Source of the DNA: Mesorhizobium sp. M2D.F.Ca.ET.226.01.1.1
GTDB lineage: Bacteria; Pseudomonadota; Alphaproteobacteria; Rhizobiales; Rhizobiaceae
Assembly (NCBI RefSeq): GCF_004022705.2
Contig: NZ_RZOY02000002.1
Span: forward strand, 1-64,000
DNA: 64,000 bases
Direction of reading: 5' to 3'
Below the pieces are notes generated by a model. It was not told where the DNA came from and searched no databases. It saw only the letters and a program-made list of their open reading frames with translations. Both the position numbers and the translations under genes were made by a program. Of the stretch, positions 7,615 through 15,321 are shown piece by piece (position 1 is the stretch's first letter; each line of letters starts with the position of its first letter).

Positions 7615-8071
7615 CCGCGCGCTGTTGGCGATAGCAGCGCTTGCCGGCTTCTGTCTCCCGGCTCAGGCGGCGATCGTCGGCACCTGCACGATCATGATCG
7701 GCGCCTCGGGGACGATGAAATCGAACCCCGCCATCAACATCCTCGGTTCCAAGCAGGCTGGCGGATCGAGCGCCGGCGCCACGATCACCGCAAGCTCGCT
7801 TCTGTGCACCATCCTCAACTTGCTGGACTGCTTCTCCGTCTCCGCGCCGGCGCCGATCGCCTTCACCTCGGCGCCGAGCGGCGGCGACACCAACGTCACT
7901 TTCGCCACCGTCTTTCGTCTCGACGGCTCGGGAGCGGACATACCGGGCAGTTCGCCGCAACGGGTGACCAACGGAACCCACACCATCCAGGTCGATCTCA
8001 CCGCCACCAAATCGCCCGGCATCTTCCCGGCAGGCAACTATCAGGGCACGGTCACGGTCCGCTGCGAATGA
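7556..8071 (+). CDS. Secreted pilin-like protein 2 of the cassette
   Basis: From ATG 7556 the product is 171 residues; ATG 7589 is an equally possible start, and both precede the same signal peptide (ALLAIAALAGFCLPAQA). The mature protein starts AIVGTCTIMIG and ends FPAGNYQGTVTVRCE, mirroring pilin-like gene 1 at both ends, but has an extra internal cysteine pair (SSLLCTILNLLDCFS). The central part is Ser/Gly/Ala-rich and beta-prone. The start overlaps the previous gene by 26-59 bases, indicating translational coupling. It is likely a second subunit, perhaps a tip or adaptor. Confidence 0.65.
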   Translation: MKAGASEARPAMRRKRSGNSRALLAIAALAGFCLPAQAAIVGTCTIMIGASGTMKSNPAINILGSKQAGGSSAGATITASSLLCTILNLLDCFSVSAPAPIAFTSAPSGGDTNVTFATVFRLDGSGADIPGSSPQRVTNGTHTIQVDLTATKSPGIFPAGNYQGTVTVRCE

Positions 8072-8130
8072 TGCCTGTGGGCCAAAGGTTCGCACAACCG
8101 GCATGATCTGGCGACCGGCGTTCTTTGCAG

Positions 8131-8182
8131 CTAGAGCAATTCCACGAAAAGTGTGAAACGGTTTTCCGTCCGGAATTGCGTC
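8131..8182. repeat. Intergenic palindrome (AGAGCAATTCC type)
   Basis: AGAGCAATTCC and its partner GGAATTGCG enclose GAAAAGTGTGAAACGGTTTTCCGTCC. This is a common type of rhizobial intergenic repeat. It lies between the pilin-like cassette and ribokinase. Confidence 0.65.
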
Positions 8183-8193
8183 AAAACAAATAG

Positions 8194-8236
8194 CTAGAGC
8201 AGCTTGCCGTTTCCGTGAAACGGCAAGCTGCTCTAG
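8194..8236. repeat. Perfect 20-bp inverted repeat with 3-base loop
   Basis: The arm CTAGAGCAGCTTGCCGTTTC (8194-8213) is matched without error by 8217-8236. There is no T-run on either side, so it is not a standard intrinsic terminator. The 254-base gap 8072-8325 holds this hairpin, the previous palindrome and the ribokinase ribosome site; no gene is seen in it. Confidence 0.85.
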
Positions 8237-8325
8237 CTTCCCGCGCAATCGATTGTGTAAAAGCAAACACTTGGGGTAGCTCGACCTTCAATCGAGGGCA
8301 GCACCGTCCCCGCAGGAGGCACTTC

Positions 8326-9231
8326 TTGATCATCGTCGTCGGCTCGATCAACCTCGACCTCATCGCCAATGTCGACCGCTTGCCGGAACCCGGCGAGACG
8401 GTGCGCGGCTCGAGCTTTGCCACCGCGCCCGGCGGCAAGGGCGCCAATCAGGCATTGGCCGCGGCGCGCGCCGGCGCGCAGGTGCGCATGGTGGGCGCGG
8501 TCGGCAAGGATAGCTTTGCCGCCGACGCGCTCGCGCTGCTGAGGGCCGGCAATGTCGATCTCTCCGGTGTCGGACAAAGCTTCGCCTCCACCGGCACGGC
8601 CTTGATCCTGGTCGGCGCCGACGGCGAAAACGTCATCGCCGTCGTGCCGGGCGCCAATGACTCGGTGGTGCCGGGCGATATTGCCAAGGCCTATCTCAAA
8701 AAGGGCGATGTCGTGCTTTTGCAGCATGAGATCCCGCTCCAGACGGTCGAGGCCACGCTTGATGCGGCGCGCGCCGCGGGTGCCGTCAGCGTGCTCAACA
8801 CCGCCCCCTTCCGCGCCGAAGCGGCCGGCTTCGTCGGTAAGGCCGACTATGCCGTCGCCAACGAAACCGAGTTCGATCTCTATGGCGAGGCGCTGGCGCT
8901 TTCGGGGCGTGACCGCCCCGCCCGTATGCGCGACTTTGCCCAAAAGACCGGCCGCGCCATCGTCGTCACGCTGGGTGGCGACGGCGTGCTCGCCGCCACA
9001 CCGGACGATTTCCTCACCATTCCGGCGCTGAAGATCACCCCGGTCGACACGGTCGGCGCCGGCGACACCTTCTGCGGTTATTTCGGCGCCGGCCTGTCGT
9101 CCGGCCTGTCGCTTCGCGAAGCGCTCACCCGTGCCGCCGCGGCCGGCTCGCTCGCCTGCCTGAAGCCCGGCGCGCAGCCGGCGATCCCGCTGGGCAAGGA
9201 TGTCGACGCGGCTTTGGCGGGCAAGCGCTAA
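8326..9231 (+). CDS. rbsK: Ribokinase (PfkB family)
   Basis: It phosphorylates D-ribose to ribose-5-phosphate using ATP. The 301-residue protein has the N-terminal sugar-binding motif PGGKGANQALAAARAG, SINLDLI at the start, and the C-terminal catalytic anion hole DTVGAGDTFCGYF with its base aspartate. The start is a TTG at 8326 directly behind CAGGAGG; earlier in-frame codons lie in the intergenic repeat and would add unrelated residues. The amidase gene follows three bases after the stop, so the two are co-transcribed. A nucleoside hydrolase, which releases ribose, is encoded 3 kb away on the other strand. Confidence 0.92.
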   Translation: MIIVVGSINLDLIANVDRLPEPGETVRGSSFATAPGGKGANQALAAARAGAQVRMVGAVGKDSFAADALALLRAGNVDLSGVGQSFASTGTALILVGADGENVIAVVPGANDSVVPGDIAKAYLKKGDVVLLQHEIPLQTVEATLDAARAAGAVSVLNTAPFRAEAAGFVGKADYAVANETEFDLYGEALALSGRDRPARMRDFAQKTGRAIVVTLGGDGVLAATPDDFLTIPALKITPVDTVGAGDTFCGYFGAGLSSGLSLREALTRAAAAGSLACLKPGAQPAIPLGKDVDAALAGKR

Positions 9232-9234
9232 ACC

Positions 9235-10686
9235 ATGCGTCCCGTCACAAAACATGCCGTGCCGCCGGCCGGCGATATCTGCCGCCTCTCCGCCGTCCAG
9301 CTCGCCGACAGGATCAGGCAGCGACAACTCTCGGTACGTGAAGTCGTCGGCGCTTTCCTTGACCGTATCGACGCGGTGAACCCGCTGGTCAACGCCATCG
9401 TTTCGCTGCGTGAGCGCGCCGACATCCTGGCCGAGGCCGACAGCGCCGATGCTCATCTGGCGCGGGGCGGCGAGGCCGGATCGCTGTTCGGCCTGCCCAT
9501 CGCCATCAAGGACCTAGCTCAGACCAAGGGGCTCAGGACCACTTTCGGCTCGCCGATTTTCGCCGACTTCGTCCCCGATATGGACGATTTCTTCGTCGAG
9601 CGCATCCGCAAGGCCGGCGCCATCATCATCGGCAAGACCAATGTCCCGGAATTCGGCCTTGGCTCCAACACCTACAACCCGGTCTTCGGGCCGACCCTCA
9701 ACGCCTTCGATCCGGCGCTGACCGCCGGCGGCTCCAGCGGCGGAGCGGCGGTGGCGCTGGCACTTGACATGGTGCCCGTTGCCGACGGCAGCGACTTCGG
9801 CGGCTCACTGCGCAATCCGGCCGCCTACAACAACGTCTACGGCTTCCGCCCCTCGCAAGGGCTTGTGCCCGCCGGCCCGGACTTCGATGTCTTCCACGCG
9901 CAGATGGGCGTCGAAGGGCCGATGGGCCGTAACATTCGCGACATCGCGCTGCTGCTCGACGAGCAGGCCGGCTATCACCCGCAGGCGCCGCTGTCGCATG
10001 CCAAGGAAGGCTCGTTCCTCGACGGCTTGCAGACGAAAGCGTCCGGCGGCCGCGTCGCCTGGCTGGGCGACCTCGACGGCCATCTGCCGACGGAACCGGG
10101 CGTGCTCGACCTTTGCGAGGCCGCGCTTGCCCGCTTCGCCGGCGCATCATTCGAAAGCGAAGCGCTGGTGCCGGATGTCGACTTCGAGGCGCTGTGGCAG
10201 GCCTTTGTCACCTTGCGCCAGTCAAGCAGCGGCTGCGGGCTGAAGGCGCATTACGACGATCCGGCGAAACGGAAGCTTCTGAAGCCTGAGGCCATCTGGG
10301 AAGTGGAACAGGCAATGCGCCTCACCGCGCCGCAGATCCACGCCGCAACCGTCCGGCGCACGTCTTGGCACCGGACGCTGCTGTCGCTGTTCGAGCGCTT
10401 CGACCTCATCGCCCTGCCGACCGCGCAGGTCTTTCCCTTCGACGTCTCGACCCATTGGCCGCGTGAGGTCGCTGGTCGGGCCATGGACAGCTATCACCGC
10501 TGGATGCAGGTCTCGGCCTTCGCCACGCTGGGCGGCTGCCCGGCGCTCAGCGTGCCGGCCGGCTTCGACGAAAAGGGCCGGCCGATGGGCATGCAGCTCA
10601 TCGGGCGCCCGCGCGGCGACCTCGGCGTGCTCAAGGCCGGCGCCGCCTATGAGGCGACGCTGCCATGGAAGGTGGGAGCTGCGTGA
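9235..10686 (+). CDS. Amidase (amidase-signature family)
   Basis: The 483-residue enzyme has the Ser-cisSer-Lys machinery of amidase-signature hydrolases: the lysine in GLPIAIKDLAQTKG, and the glycine/serine-rich stretch TAGGSSGGAAVALALD followed by DGSDFGGSLRNPA. The C-terminal part (ALSVPAGFDEKGRPMGMQLIG) is also typical. It is not a clear GatA because no gatB or gatC is nearby and the central region differs. The substrate is unknown. Its gene is coupled to rbsK, which hints at a role in catabolism of a ribose-linked amide or nucleoside breakdown product; that is inference. Confidence 0.88.
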   Translation: MRPVTKHAVPPAGDICRLSAVQLADRIRQRQLSVREVVGAFLDRIDAVNPLVNAIVSLRERADILAEADSADAHLARGGEAGSLFGLPIAIKDLAQTKGLRTTFGSPIFADFVPDMDDFFVERIRKAGAIIIGKTNVPEFGLGSNTYNPVFGPTLNAFDPALTAGGSSGGAAVALALDMVPVADGSDFGGSLRNPAAYNNVYGFRPSQGLVPAGPDFDVFHAQMGVEGPMGRNIRDIALLLDEQAGYHPQAPLSHAKEGSFLDGLQTKASGGRVAWLGDLDGHLPTEPGVLDLCEAALARFAGASFESEALVPDVDFEALWQAFVTLRQSSSGCGLKAHYDDPAKRKLLKPEAIWEVEQAMRLTAPQIHAATVRRTSWHRTLLSLFERFDLIALPTAQVFPFDVSTHWPREVAGRAMDSYHRWMQVSAFATLGGCPALSVPAGFDEKGRPMGMQLIGRPRGDLGVLKAGAAYEATLPWKVGAA

Positions 10687-10779
10687 CGGGCCGCCCTGCC
10701 CTGCCAGCTTGCGCCAGCGTCAATCCCGTGCATTGATCGCGCTCCGCCCAAGTCGGCGCCGTCCTGTTCGAGGGAAATC

Positions 10780-11394
10780 ATGTCGCTGGAACTCTACGCC
10801 ACCTATGTCGTCGCCTGCATCGTCATCATCCTGGTGCCGGGGCCGACCGTCACGCTGATCATCGCCAACAGCATCCGCCACGGTTCGCGCGCCGGCTTGG
10901 CCAACGTGGCCGGCACCCAGGCCGGCCTTGCCATCATGATCGCCATCGTCGGCATCGGCCTCAACACGCTGATCGCCGGCATGGGCCACTGGTTCGAATG
11001 GGTGCGGCTGCTCGGCGCCGCCTATCTGATCTGGATGGGCGTGCAGATGTTCCGCGCCAAAGGCGCGCTCAACCCCGACGGCTCCGCCAAAAAGCCGCGC
11101 GGTGGCTTCTTCCTGCAGGGGTTTCTGGTGGCGATCTCCAATCCGAAGACGCTTGTCTTCTTCGGCGCCTTCTTCCCGCAGTTCATCGCGCCGCAGGGCA
11201 ACTATACGCTGCAGATCGTGGTGATGGGCCTGACCGCCATGATCTTCGCCGCCATGTCGGACTCGACCTACGCGCTTGCCGCGGGCCGCGCCGGGCGGCT
11301 GCTGTCGGCCAGCCGTGTCAGGCTGATGTCGCGCATCAGCGGCAGTTTTCTCGTCGGCGGCGGGCTGTGGCTGGCGTTCTCCAAGGCGAAGTAA
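10780..11394 (+). CDS. LysE/RhtB family amino-acid exporter
   Basis: The 204-residue inner-membrane protein has six predicted membrane segments and the family signature near the N-terminus (ILVPGPTVTLIIANSIRHGSRAG), plus the central AISNPKTLVFFGAFFPQFI. Members export amino acids such as lysine, threonine or homoserine lactone; the substrate is not predictable. It starts 93 bases after the amidase and may be read from the same transcript. Confidence 0.9.
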   Translation: MSLELYATYVVACIVIILVPGPTVTLIIANSIRHGSRAGLANVAGTQAGLAIMIAIVGIGLNTLIAGMGHWFEWVRLLGAAYLIWMGVQMFRAKGALNPDGSAKKPRGGFFLQGFLVAISNPKTLVFFGAFFPQFIAPQGNYTLQIVVMGLTAMIFAAMSDSTYALAAGRAGRLLSASRVRLMSRISGSFLVGGGLWLAFSKAK

Positions 11395-11494
11395 TGGTGA
11401 CCGGAAGCCGAGGCAAAAAAGTACTTTGCCGCAGCGGAAAGGCGGATTGAAAGTCCGCCCTCCCCTCTCCACATGAACCGAAAGCAGGGGATTC

Positions 11495-11812
11495 ATGGTG
11501 GTGTCGTGGGCTTATGCCGATTTGAAGAAGAACGCGTTCGGCGCGATTCTGATCGCTAGTCTGCTCGCTCTGGTTCCGCCAGCCGTGACTGGCTGGACCA
11601 ATGCTGCGGCCCCAATACAATCGGTCGCCGCGATCGGTGCAACGATCAAAAGTGCCCAGTGGGGACAGGGCCGCATCAACTATGTGCTTTTGCTGGACGA
11701 CGGCTCATCCGTTCTCGTCGACGATGATCGTCTGCATGTGATCGGCTCACATATCGGCATCGAGCGCGTCAGCCGCGAAAACGGGTTCGTCTTCTACCGC
11801 TTCCCGGAATGA
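11495..11812 (+). CDS. Small membrane-anchored protein of unknown function
   Basis: The 105-residue product has one N-terminal hydrophobic segment (about residues 14-32) and a C-terminal beta-rich domain with YVLLLDDGSSVLVDDD. The stop overlaps the start of the next gene as ATGA (11809-11812). The next gene product, read across its frameshift, has the same anchor-plus-domain layout with LDDNRRLY and IDDD at matching positions, so the two look like diverged duplicates. I do not recognise the family. Confidence 0.6.
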   Translation: MVVSWAYADLKKNAFGAILIASLLALVPPAVTGWTNAAAPIQSVAAIGATIKSAQWGQGRINYVLLLDDGSSVLVDDDRLHVIGSHIGIERVSRENGFVFYRFPE

Positions 11813-12197
11813 GCGACCGCATGGGGCAAACAGGGATTTCGCTTCGGCATCGCCTGCTTCTGTTCACGGAAGTCTACCGCGATACAGTTATTTCAGCCGC
11901 ATGCTTAGGCGTTTTTACATTGGTCGCCATTGGCTACGTCGCGCAGATGGAAGCCAATCCGGTCGTTGCAATGCAGCGCATAACGGGCGTGATCGAATCC
12001 ATCAGGGTGCCGATCGATCCGAACGGTAGCGCTGGTCGCGCGCTTCACTACACCTACGATGTCCGTCTCGACGACAACAGGCGCTTATATTCATCGACGA
12101 CGATGTTGGAACACCCCATCCCGTGGGCTCGGCGCTCCTTCTCGAACGCCAGCACCACAAGAGCGACGCCGACACCTACCGATTGCTCGATGGGTGA
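11809..12197 (+). pseudogene. Second small membrane-anchored protein, frameshifted
   Basis: The first frame encodes a signal-anchor (VISAACLGVFTLVAIGYVAQ) and a domain that runs well to LDDNRRLY near 12088. After that it turns into Ser/Thr/Pro-rich noise and runs on to 12249 through a repeat. Shifting by one base deletion or two-base insertion near 12088-12090 gives FIDDDVGTPHPVGSALLLER and a natural stop at 12195-12197, which aligns with the end of the upstream gene's product (VDDDRLHVIGSHIGIER). Either the gene is broken or the base call is wrong; programmed frameshifting is less likely because no slippery heptamer is seen. Confidence 0.6.
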
Positions 12198-12201
12198 CGT
12201 T

Positions 12202-12227
12202 CCCTCGCCCCGTTTACGGGGAGAGGG
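12202..12227. repeat. Palindromic repeat (CCCTCGCCCCG / CGGGGAGAGGG)
   Basis: CCCTCGCCCCG (12202-12212) and CGGGGAGAGGG (12217-12227) pair around TTTA with one mismatch. The unit continues into GGTTGCGAAGCGACCGGGTGAGGGG. A second copy of the core palindrome is at 61186-61213. It lies between convergent genes. Confidence 0.7.
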
Positions 12228-12293
12228 TGGTTGCGAAGCGACCGGGTGAGGGGCAGCGCCAGAGTTGCGAGCAATACCGGGAGAAGGAAGCTT

Positions 12294-13235
12294 TCAGAGC
12301 CGCCCCAGCCTCTCCGACAGCAGCGCGAAGAAGCCGTCATGGTCGATGTCGCGCATCACCATGGCGTTCTTCTCGCGCTTGGTGACGCCCCACCAGTCGA
12401 TCACCGTCATGCCCATGGTGAGCTCCGACGAGGTCTCGACGCTGACATTGCAGCGGCGGCCCTTGAACAGCTCCGGCTTGAGAAGATAGGCGATCACGCA
12501 CGGATCGTGCAGCGGCCCGCCATCGGTGCCGTATTTTTCCTCGTCATAGCGCTCGAAGAATTCCAGCATGTCGGCGGTCGCGGTGCCGACCTTGGTGCCG
12601 AGCTGGCGGAAGGCCTGGATACGCTTGGACGTGGTCAGCGCCTTGTGGGTGACGTCGAGCGGCATCATCACGATCGGAATGCCCGATTTGAACACCACAT
12701 CGGCCGCCTGCGGGTCGACATAGATGTTGAATTCGGCGGCCGGCGTGACGTTGCCGCCCTCGAAGAAGCCGCCGCCCATCAAGACGATTTCCTTGATGCG
12801 CGGCGCGATCCTGGGCTCGCGGATCAACGCCAGCGCGATGTTGGTGAGCGGTCCGAGCGGGCAAAGCGTGATCGTGCCGCTTTCCTCGCGCATCAGCGTC
12901 TCGACGATGAAATCGACGGCATATTGTTCCTGCAACGGCATGGTCGGCTCAGGCAGTTGCGGGCCGTTCAGGCCGGTCTTGCCATGCACTTCCTCGGCGG
13001 TGACGAGCTGGCGTGCCAGCGGACGGATGGCGCCGGCATAGACCTTGATGTCGGGCCGGCCGGCCAGCTCACAGATCTTGCGGGCGTTGTTCTGGGTCAG
13101 CTTCAGCGGCACGTTGCCTGCAACTGCGGTGATACCGACGATCTCCAGCTCGGAACTGCCGAGCGCCAGCAATATGGCGACGGCGTCGTCCTGGCCGGGA
13201 TCCGTGTCGATGATGATCTTTCTGGACTGGGGCAT
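12294..13235 (-). CDS. Nucleoside hydrolase (inosine/uridine-preferring family)
   Basis: It hydrolyses the N-glycosidic bond of ribonucleosides to give free base and ribose. The calcium-binding cluster IIIDTDPGQDDAVAILLAL is at the N-terminus, and AAEFNIYVDPQAADVV plus VMMPLDVTHKAL are characteristic internal segments; the late aspartate (GGPLHDPCVIAYLL) completes the active site. ATG at 13235 is chosen because AAAGGAA lies just upstream; an extension to 13376 would read through the hsp20 promoter region. The protein is 313 residues, normal for the family. Released ribose could feed the ribokinase at 8326. Confidence 0.92.
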   Translation of the reverse strand: MPQSRKIIIDTDPGQDDAVAILLALGSSELEIVGITAVAGNVPLKLTQNNARKICELAGRPDIKVYAGAIRPLARQLVTAEEVHGKTGLNGPQLPEPTMPLQEQYAVDFIVETLMREESGTITLCPLGPLTNIALALIREPRIAPRIKEIVLMGGGFFEGGNVTPAAEFNIYVDPQAADVVFKSGIPIVMMPLDVTHKALTTSKRIQAFRQLGTKVGTATADMLEFFERYDEEKYGTDGGPLHDPCVIAYLLKPELFKGRRCNVSVETSSELTMGMTVIDWWGVTKREKNAMVMRDIDHDGFFALLSERLGRL

Positions 13236-13277
13236 TTCAATTCCTTTTGGGAGTCTTTTTGGGCGGGGTCTTAATGG

Positions 13278-13306
13278 CTTGAAGTTGATCGCGCGGCGGA
13301 CCATAT
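13278..13306 (+). promoter_or_regulatory. Sigma-32 (RpoH)-like promoter for hsp20
   Basis: CTTGAA (13278-13283) and CCATAT (13301-13306) are spaced 17 bases apart, close to the rhizobial heat-shock promoter pattern. The predicted start would fall near 13313, leaving a leader of about 63 bases that contains the thermometer-like element. Confidence 0.55.
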
Positions 13307-13312
13307 CAAGAC

Positions 13313-13375
13313 CATCGGGAAAAATGCCATCCGGGTTTTTCCAGTTTGTGTCGCTCCTTAGAGGACAGTGTAACA
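13313..13375 (+). promoter_or_regulatory. ROSE-type RNA thermometer in the hsp20 leader
   Basis: The leader ends in TCGCTCCTTAGAGGACAGTG. The UYGCU core (TCGCT) followed by CCUU can pair with the ribosome site AGAGGA, leaving an unpaired G opposite the Shine-Dalgarno, which is the hallmark of ROSE elements of rhizobial small heat-shock genes. An upstream stem around CATCCGGG is also possible. At low temperature this would hide the ribosome site. Confidence 0.65.
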
Positions 13376-13801
13376 ATGTCTCGAATGACGCCCTTCTCCA
13401 GCCCGCTTCTTCTGGGTTTCGATGCCATGGAAAAGACGCTCGAGCGTCTGGCGAAGTCGGGCGACAGCTATCCTCCCTACAACATCGAGCGCCTCGGCGC
13501 CGCTGACGGCAAGGCCGAAAGGCTGCGTATCACGCTGGCCGTGGCGGGCTTCGCCGAAAGCGACCTCGATGTCACCACGGAGGAAAACCAGCTGATCGTG
13601 CGCGGCCGCCAGAGCGACGACACCGAGCGCGAATTCCTCCATCGCGGCATCGCCGCGCGCCAGTTCCAGCGCTGTTTCGTGCTGGCCGACGGCATGCGGG
13701 TGATCGCGGCGGAACTGAAGAACGGCCTGCTGTCGATCGATCTTGATCGGCCGGAGGCCGAGCGGCTGGTACGGAAAATAAACATATCGGTGAAAGACTG
13801 A
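13376..13801 (+). CDS. Small heat-shock protein (Hsp20, IbpA-like)
   Basis: This 141-residue ATP-independent holdase binds unfolding proteins during heat stress. The alpha-crystallin domain spans about residues 33-130 (YNIERLGAADGKAERLRITL to LSIDLDRPE) with the conserved AELKNGLLSIDL, and the C-terminus has an I-x-V-like NISVKD. The N-terminus MSRMTPFSSPLLLGFDAME is typical of rhizobial class A IbpA. ATG 13376 sits ten bases after GAGGA. The DUF1150 gene follows by 63 bases, a common rhizobial pairing. Confidence 0.92.
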   Translation: MSRMTPFSSPLLLGFDAMEKTLERLAKSGDSYPPYNIERLGAADGKAERLRITLAVAGFAESDLDVTTEENQLIVRGRQSDDTEREFLHRGIAARQFQRCFVLADGMRVIAAELKNGLLSIDLDRPEAERLVRKINISVKD

Positions 13802-13864
13802 TCTTCGCCGATGGCTCTGTGCGAGGCGGCCAATCCTGGCGTCCTCGCGCCAAGGAGGCTTGAA

Positions 13865-14122
13865 ATGACCAGAACTGATGAAGTGAACACCATGACCAGC
13901 GGCGAACTCGCCCATCTCGGCGAGGGTTCGGTCGCTTATCTCAGGAAAGTGTCGAGCGACGACCTGCGCGGCCGCTTCCCCGGTCTCGAGGAAATCGCGC
14001 CCGGCATGGAGCTGTGGGCGCTGTTTGCCGCCAACGGCCAGCCGATCCTGCTTTCCGATGCCCGCGACCGGGCGCTGGCGGGTGCACTGGAGAACGACCT
14101 GACGACCGTCGCCATTCACTAA
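13865..14122 (+). CDS. DUF1150 family protein
   Basis: The 85-residue soluble protein starts at an ATG behind a strong AAGGAGG (13852-13858). It has a conserved core ELAHLGEGSVAYLRKV followed by ELWALFAANGQPILLSD. DUF1150 proteins occur downstream of hsp20 genes in Rhizobiales; no function is established, though shared heat control is likely. Confidence 0.85.
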   Translation: MTRTDEVNTMTSGELAHLGEGSVAYLRKVSSDDLRGRFPGLEEIAPGMELWALFAANGQPILLSDARDRALAGALENDLTTVAIH

Positions 14123-14146
14123 CGCGACTGTGACGTCTGGAATGGA

Positions 14147-14169
14147 AAGGGCCGCCTGCGGCGGCCCTT
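14147..14169. terminator. Hairpin between convergent DUF1150 and ptsN genes
   Basis: AAGGGCCGCC (14147-14156) pairs perfectly with GGCGGCCCTT (14160-14169) around a three-base loop. There is no real T-run on either strand, so it may act as a weak bidirectional terminator or an mRNA end-stabiliser. Confidence 0.55.
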
Positions 14170-14207
14170 GGAAGCTTTAATCCAAAAACTTAGCTTGGTC
14201 GAGAAAT

Positions 14208-14672
14208 TCAGGCCGCGTGCGAGGCCTGCGTGTCCGACAGCAGCGCGTGGATCGCCACTGCGTCGCGCGTGCCCCTGATCTTGGCGACCGTGTCGGCATC
14301 GCGCAGCACGCGCGCGATGCGCGACAGCGCCTTCAAATGGTCGGCGCCGGCACCCTCGGGCGCCAGCAGCAAAAACACCAGGTCGACCGGCTGGTCGTCC
14401 AGCGCCTCGAAATCGACCGGCGTTTCCAGCCGGGCGAAGACGCCCGCGATCCGCTTCACGCCGGCGAGCTTGCCGTGCGGGATGGCGATGCCATTGCCGA
14501 CACCGGTCGAACCCAGCCGCTCGCGCTGCAGGATGGTGTCGAATACCTCCCGCTCCGGAATCCCCGAAATCGCCGCGGCCCTCTCCGACAGCAATTGCAG
14601 AAGCTGCTTTTTGGAATTCGCCTTCAACGCCGGCATGATCGCCGGGACGCTGATGAGATCACTGAGATCCAT
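14208..14672 (-). CDS. ptsN: PTS-Ntr enzyme IIA (nitrogen regulatory protein)
   Basis: This 154-residue protein is the terminal phospho-acceptor of the nitrogen phosphotransferase chain and tunes potassium transport and carbon/nitrogen responses. The phosphorylated histidine is in GNGIAIPHGKL; LLQLLSERAA and VFLLLAPEGAGADHLKAL are typical. ATG at 14672 begins MDLSDLIS, the normal family start; the earlier codon at 14786 lies inside the hpf coding region. It is the last gene of the rpoN cluster, 61 bases after hpf. Confidence 0.93.
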   Translation of the reverse strand: MDLSDLISVPAIMPALKANSKKQLLQLLSERAAAISGIPEREVFDTILQRERLGSTGVGNGIAIPHGKLAGVKRIAGVFARLETPVDFEALDDQPVDLVFLLLAPEGAGADHLKALSRIARVLRDADTVAKIRGTRDAVAIHALLSDTQASHAA

Positions 14673-14733
14673 GCTTGAAAAATCCCTTGCTCGCCTTGCC
14701 GCGCCAGTCGTCGCCCCCTCGCGCGGCTGGCTT

Positions 14734-15321
14734 TTATCCCTGCGCGACTTTGGTCGTCGACGGATCGATCCAGCCGATATTGCCATCCGGCCGGCGGTAG
14801 ACGATGTTGAGATGGTCGGTTCCGGCGTTGCGGAACAGGAAAACCGGGCTGTCGCTGTTGTCGAGCTCGATGACGGCCGACGCCACCGACATGGTCCGCA
14901 GCGTCATGCTTGATTCGGCGACGATGGCCGGAGCGAAATCCTCCGGAATCTCTTCCTCATCATCGGTAAGAGGCGCCATCACGGTGTAGGCGATGTCGGT
15001 CGGCTCCTCGCCATTGCCGTTGCCGGCATTGCGCGACTTCAGCCGGCGCTTGTAGCGCCGCAGACGCGTTTCCAGGCGGTCGGCCGCCGCTTCGAAGGCG
15101 AGCGTCGGGTCCTGGGCGTCGCCGGTCGCCTGCAGCGAAGCGCCGGAATCGAGCCGGACCATGCAGTCGGCGGAGAAACGCGACCCCGATTTGATGACCG
15201 TGACATGTCCTGAAAAACCCCGATCGAAATATTTCTCGATCGCCTCGCCGACACGGTCGTTGATGCGCGTACGAAACGCATCGCCGATGTCCATGTGTTT
15301 TCCCGAAATGCGTAGATTCAT
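14734..15321 (-). CDS. hpf: Long-form ribosome hibernation promoting factor
   Basis: The 195-residue protein has the N-terminal YfiA/HPF domain (LRISGKHMDIGDAFRTRIND, about residues 1-100), a charged linker with EEPTDI and DDEEEIPEDF, and the C-terminal dimerisation tail (SPVFLFRNAGTDHLNIVYRR). Long HPF makes 100S ribosome dimers in resting cells. It lies between rpoN and ptsN, as in many proteobacteria. Confidence 0.93.
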   Translation of the reverse strand: MNLRISGKHMDIGDAFRTRINDRVGEAIEKYFDRGFSGHVTVIKSGSRFSADCMVRLDSGASLQATGDAQDPTLAFEAAADRLETRLRRYKRRLKSRNAGNGNGEEPTDIAYTVMAPLTDDEEEIPEDFAPAIVAESSMTLRTMSVASAVIELDNSDSPVFLFRNAGTDHLNIVYRRPDGNIGWIDPSTTKVAQG

